This document shows positions 6,845 to 9,540 of a DNA stretch of 9,540 nt, in pieces. The position numbers were made by a program, and so were the translations under genes. Each line of letters starts with the position of its first letter. Positions within the stretch are counted from its first letter, which is position 1. The DNA is taken from positions 1 to 9,540 of the forward strand of contig NZ_JAFLSB010000055.1 in NCBI RefSeq assembly GCF_022511165.1, read 5' to 3'. Under the pieces are notes generated by a model that saw only the letters and a list, made by a program, of their open reading frames with translations, made no database searches and was not told the DNA's origin. This DNA is from Helicobacter sp. (GTDB lineage Bacteria > Campylobacterota > Campylobacteria > Campylobacterales > Helicobacteraceae).

Positions 6845-8716
6845 ATGATGCAAGAAAAATCCGATAAAGCTAAAAAATCAAAAGAAATCAATACCGACTT
6901 AGAGTTGCTTTTTAAGAACAGCGCTAGCGATTATGTTATCTATGAGGAAATCATTCAAATCATACACAAAGCCCCAACAAGCGCACAGGTAAAAAAGATT
7001 AAGGATTTGAGTAAAAAACACAAAAAGCGACTTTTAAGCTCCTCTGAAGCCGCCAAGATACTCAATATCCAAGAGCAAATCAAACGTCAAACAGACAAGC
7101 AAAAAATGCTTGATGAGGAGCTTGAAGATGAATTTGATTTTATGAAAGATAAGGAGCTTCTTGAGTGGAGTAGGAGTGATAGCCCTGTGCGTATGTATTT
7201 GCGTGAAATGGGGCAGATTCCGCTTTTGACAAAAGATGAGGAAGTAAGCCTTAGCAAACAAATTGAACTTGGGGAAAATACAATCCTTGATGCGATTTGC
7301 TCCGTGCCGTATTTGATTGATTTTATTTATGATTATAAAGATGCGCTCATTAATCGTGAGCGGCGCGTAAAGGAGCTTTTTAGAAGCTTTGATGATGAGG
7401 AAGAAGAGGAGCAAGAGGAAGAATATTTTGAGATGAGTGAGCAAGAGGAAGAGGGTGCAAATAAGACAAATTCCAAAAAAGATCAAAAACGTGTAGAAAA
7501 AGTAATGGAGAGTTTCAAGGCGCTTGATAAGGCAAAAAGAGAATGGCTTAAAGTGCTTGAAAGCCCTATCCCAGAGGGTGAAGATGAGCTTAGCCATATT
7601 TTGCTTCTATCCTATAAAAAGCATATTTTAAAGACAAAGCTTTTAGATTTGGGTCCTACAAGTAAGCTTATTAGCGAACTTGTTAAGGCAATGGAAAACA
7701 CTCTCAAAAGCGGCGATGGTTTTGAACGTGAATTGAAGCGGCTTGAGTATAAGCTTCCACTTTTTAATGATATGCTTGTGCAAAATCACCAAAAGATTCT
7801 TTCTAATATCACTAATATGAGTCGCGATGAAATCGCTGCAATGGTGCCAGAGACAACAATGGTAAGTGTGTATGTGGAGCTTAAAAAATTATTTCAAACC
7901 AAAGAGGCAAGTGAGGGAGGGTTTAACCTTGAGCCTGAAAAGCTCAAAGAGATTTTGGAGCAAATTAAACGTGGGAAGTCTATTTCGGATAAGGCAAAGG
8001 CAAAAATGGCAAAATCCAATCTCCGCCTTGTCGTAAGTATCGCCAAACGCTACACAAATCGCGGTTTGCCTTTCCTTGATTTAATACAAGAGGGCAATAT
8101 CGGGCTTATGAAAGCTGTAGATAAGTTTGAGTATAAAAAAGGCTTTAAATTCTCAACCTATGCGACTTGGTGGATTAGACAGGCAATTTCTCGTGCGATT
8201 GCTGACCAGGCGCGCACAATTCGCATTCCTATCCATATGATAGAAACCATTAATCGAATCCACAAGATTATGCGCAAACACGTGCAAGAAACAGGTAAAG
8301 AGCCAGATATTGATTTTATCGCCAAAGAAGTGGGATTGCCTATTGATAAGGTAAAAAATGTGATTAAAATCACCAAAGAGCCAGTAAGCCTTGATGCACC
8401 TATTGGGAGTGATGATGATGGCAAATTTGGTGATTTTGTGGAGGATAAGAGCTTAGTTGGTCCTATGGATTTTATTTTGAAAGAAGATTTGAAAGTGCAG
8501 ATTGATGAGGTGCTTGAGCAGCTTAATGATAGAGAACAAGCGGTGATTCGTATGCGCTTTGGACTTTTGAGTGATGAGAGTGATAGGACATTAGAAGAAA
8601 TTGGTAAGGAGCTTAATGTAACGCGTGAGCGCGTAAGACAGATAGAATCAAGTGCGATAAAAAAACTTAAACACCCAAAAGTAGGCAGAAAGCTTAAAAA
8701 TTATATTGAGGAATAA
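6845..8716 (+). CDS. rpoD: primary RNA polymerase sigma factor (sigma-70 family)
   Basis: RpoD directs RNA polymerase to housekeeping promoters. The protein has 623 aa, similar to Campylobacter RpoD and, from memory, shorter than the roughly 670-residue H. pylori sigma-80. Region 1.1 covers about 1-90. Region 1.2 is SDSPVRMYLREMGQIPLL at 111-128. A long non-conserved spacer follows (about 145-370) with an acidic tract at 183-203. Regions 2.1-2.4 run 384-460, including SNLRLVVSIAKRY, the core-binding DLIQEGNIGLMKAVDKF and the -10-reading FSTYATWWIRQAISRAI. Region 3 spans about 461-540. Region 4 spans 555-615, with the helix-turn-helix TLEEIGKELNVTRERVRQIE at 582-601. Two ATGs (6845, 6848) follow AAAGGA at 6835-6840; the second has slightly better spacing, so the N-terminus is uncertain by one residue. 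Confidence 0.97.
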   Translation: MMQEKSDKAKKSKEINTDLELLFKNSASDYVIYEEIIQIIHKAPTSAQVKKIKDLSKKHKKRLLSSSEAAKILNIQEQIKRQTDKQKMLDEELEDEFDFMKDKELLEWSRSDSPVRMYLREMGQIPLLTKDEEVSLSKQIELGENTILDAICSVPYLIDFIYDYKDALINRERRVKELFRSFDDEEEEEQEEEYFEMSEQEEEGANKTNSKKDQKRVEKVMESFKALDKAKREWLKVLESPIPEGEDELSHILLLSYKKHILKTKLLDLGPTSKLISELVKAMENTLKSGDGFERELKRLEYKLPLFNDMLVQNHQKILSNITNMSRDEIAAMVPETTMVSVYVELKKLFQTKEASEGGFNLEPEKLKEILEQIKRGKSISDKAKAKMAKSNLRLVVSIAKRYTNRGLPFLDLIQEGNIGLMKAVDKFEYKKGFKFSTYATWWIRQAISRAIADQARTIRIPIHMIETINRIHKIMRKHVQETGKEPDIDFIAKEVGLPIDKVKNVIKITKEPVSLDAPIGSDDDGKFGDFVEDKSLVGPMDFILKEDLKVQIDEVLEQLNDREQAVIRMRFGLLSDESDRTLEEIGKELNVTRERVRQIESSAIKKLKHPKVGRKLKNYIEE

Positions 8717-8757
8717 CGCAAAAATAGCTTATTTATGTGTTTTTTAGATTTTTAAGA

Positions 8758-8763
8758 TAGAAT
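8758..8763 (+). promoter_or_regulatory. probable -10 element of the rpsO promoter
   Basis: TAGAAT in the context TTTTTAAGATAGAATCCAC lies 34-40 bp upstream of the rpsO ATG, predicting a leader of about 28 nt. T-rich tracts (TTTTTT at about 8740 and TTTTT just before) lie upstream at the spacing often seen in epsilonproteobacterial promoters. Confidence 0.5.
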
Positions 8764-8797
8764 CCACATTTTATTTATACCAATCAAGGAGGTCAAA

Positions 8798-9070
8798 ATG
8801 GCTTTAGATATGGCGAAAAAGAAAGAGATTATTGCAAAGTTTGCACGAGAGGGCAAAGATACAGGCTCAAGTGAGGTGCAAATCGCGCTTCTTACACAGA
8901 GAATCGCGGATTTGACAGAGCATCTAAAAGCAAATCCTAAAGACCACTCAAGCCGACTAGGGCTTTTAAAACTTGTAGGAAAAAGAAGAAAACTATTAAG
9001 TTATCTTAAAAAGACGCAATACAATCGCTACGCCAAACTCATTGCTGAACTTAAGCTTAAAGATAGATAG
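8798..9070 (+). CDS. rpsO: 30S ribosomal protein S15
   Basis: S15 binds 16S rRNA early in assembly of the small subunit and helps form a bridge to the 50S subunit. The 90-aa length is typical. Family signatures are visible: GKDTGSSEVQIALLTQRI at 20-37, LTEHLKANPKDHSSRLGL at 39-56 and LLKLVGKRRKLLSYLKK at 56-72, which hold the conserved His, Asp and Ser of the rRNA-binding helix-loop-helix. The ribosome site AAGGAGGT (8786-8793) is an almost perfect anti-16S match, as expected for a highly translated gene. It follows rpoD by 81 bp and has its own -10-like box. The DUF268-type gene converges on it with only 11 bp between stops. Confidence 0.97.
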   Translation: MALDMAKKKEIIAKFAREGKDTGSSEVQIALLTQRIADLTEHLKANPKDHSSRLGLLKLVGKRRKLLSYLKKTQYNRYAKLIAELKLKDR

Positions 9071-9081
9071 TAGCCTAGAAT

Positions 9082-9540
9082 CTACTTCTTTTCAAAGGCA
9101 AATAGCCCGGTTGTGGGATATTCTTTGGGATTAGCAATAGAGATAGTAGGGATAGAATCAAGAGCTTCTTGGTTGATATGCAAGTGATTGTTTTCTAGCT
9201 TCATACATTCTATTGTATCAAGGGCATTGGGGATATAGCTCATTTCTAGGATACGCATTTCATCAAGTGTATCAATGATGGTTTGGGGTTTGTAGATACG
9301 ATGAGCATTAAAGCATAGTCTATCCTCTTTCCCCACAGGCACAGCGATATAAAGCCTTCCCTTAGGTTTTAATACTCTTTGAAAAGATTTTAATGCACTT
9401 TCCCACGCATTTGGCTCGATAGGGTCTCCATATCGCCCAAGCCCAAAATGTTCTACACTGCACAAAGCCGAGAGTGATTCAATAGAATTATCCGCGATAT
9501 TTTCTAATCGGGTAGCATTTTCTTGAAAGTATGTTATGCC
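9082..9540 (-). CDS. DUF268-type, SAM-methyltransferase-like protein (5' end outside the window)
   Basis: The minus-strand frame is open from the right edge (9540) to a TAG at 9082-9084, giving 152 C-terminal residues; the start lies beyond the window. A TTG at 9463-9465 could be mistaken for a start, but 25 further in-frame residues precede it (including ENATRLENIADNSIESLSA) and continue the fold. The segment CSVEHFGLGRYGDPIEPNAW, then FQRVLKPKGRLYIAVPVG and CFNAHRIY, matches my recollection of the DUF268 family. These proteins resemble class I methyltransferases and often sit with sugar or surface-glycan genes. The RVLKPKGRLYIAVP stretch is the usual late beta-strand of that fold. The glycine-rich SAM-binding motif would be upstream and is not seen, so activity and substrate are unknown. 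Confidence 0.7.
   Translation of the reverse strand, partial: GITYFQENATRLENIADNSIESLSALCSVEHFGLGRYGDPIEPNAWESALKSFQRVLKPKGRLYIAVPVGKEDRLCFNAHRIYKPQTIIDTLDEMRILEMSYIPNALDTIECMKLENNHLHINQEALDSIPTISIANPKEYPTTGLFAFEKK

Noticed and set aside
7034..7597. A 187-codon minus-strand open frame opposite rpoD, and similar frames opposite or within glnA, porD, porA and porB
   Set aside because: They overlap strongly conserved genes in other frames, have low-complexity or unnatural composition, and show no recognisable motif.
8764..8797. A possible S15 autoregulatory leader upstream of rpsO
   Set aside because: The predicted leader is only about 28 nt and shows no pseudoknot or three-way junction; nothing supports a structured S15 site.
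9069..9086. A weak hairpin (AGTAG/CTACT) between rpsO and the convergent gene as a two-way terminator
   Set aside because: The stem has only 5 bp with an 8-nt loop and a poor T-run (TCTTTT); too weak to call.

Overview
The window looks like a piece of chromosome from a Helicobacter-type epsilonproteobacterium (Campylobacterota). Four things point there: a low-GC sequence, a four-gene pyruvate oxidoreductase cluster in the gamma-delta-alpha-beta order known from H. pylori, a sigma-70 factor of the epsilonproteobacterial type, and promoters that show a TANAAT -10 box without an obvious -35. The proteins are Helicobacter-like but the neighbourhood differs from H. pylori, so an enterohepatic Helicobacter or close relative is my best guess; this is inference, not a database match.

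Layout. Positions 1-359 are A-rich and carry no gene, only short repeats and a 14-bp perfect palindrome. Three genes then lie on the minus strand: glnA (360-1799), a small lipoprotein gene that appears broken by a +1 frameshift (1940-2240), and trpS (2254-3246); the lipoprotein gene starts 13 bp after the trpS stop. A divergent promoter region follows (about 3247-3494). The plus strand then carries porC-porD-porA-porB (3495-6672), a tightly spaced operon for a four-subunit pyruvate:flavodoxin/ferredoxin oxidoreductase. It is followed by rpoD (6845-8716) and rpsO (8798-9070), each with its own -10-like element. A DUF268-type, methyltransferase-like gene converges on rpsO and runs off the right edge (9082-9540, minus).

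How it works together. This is mostly housekeeping: nitrogen assimilation (GlnA), tryptophan charging (TrpS), pyruvate to acetyl-CoA with low-potential electrons (PorCDAB), the primary sigma factor (RpoD) and a small-subunit ribosomal protein (S15). I see no phage, CRISPR, insertion sequence or obvious new multigene system. The points most worth a second look are the frameshifted lipoprotein gene, the Tyr-to-Phe change at the GlnA adenylylation site, a gapped inverted repeat between trpS and porC, and a marked excess of GAATC/GATTC over GAGTC/GACTC.
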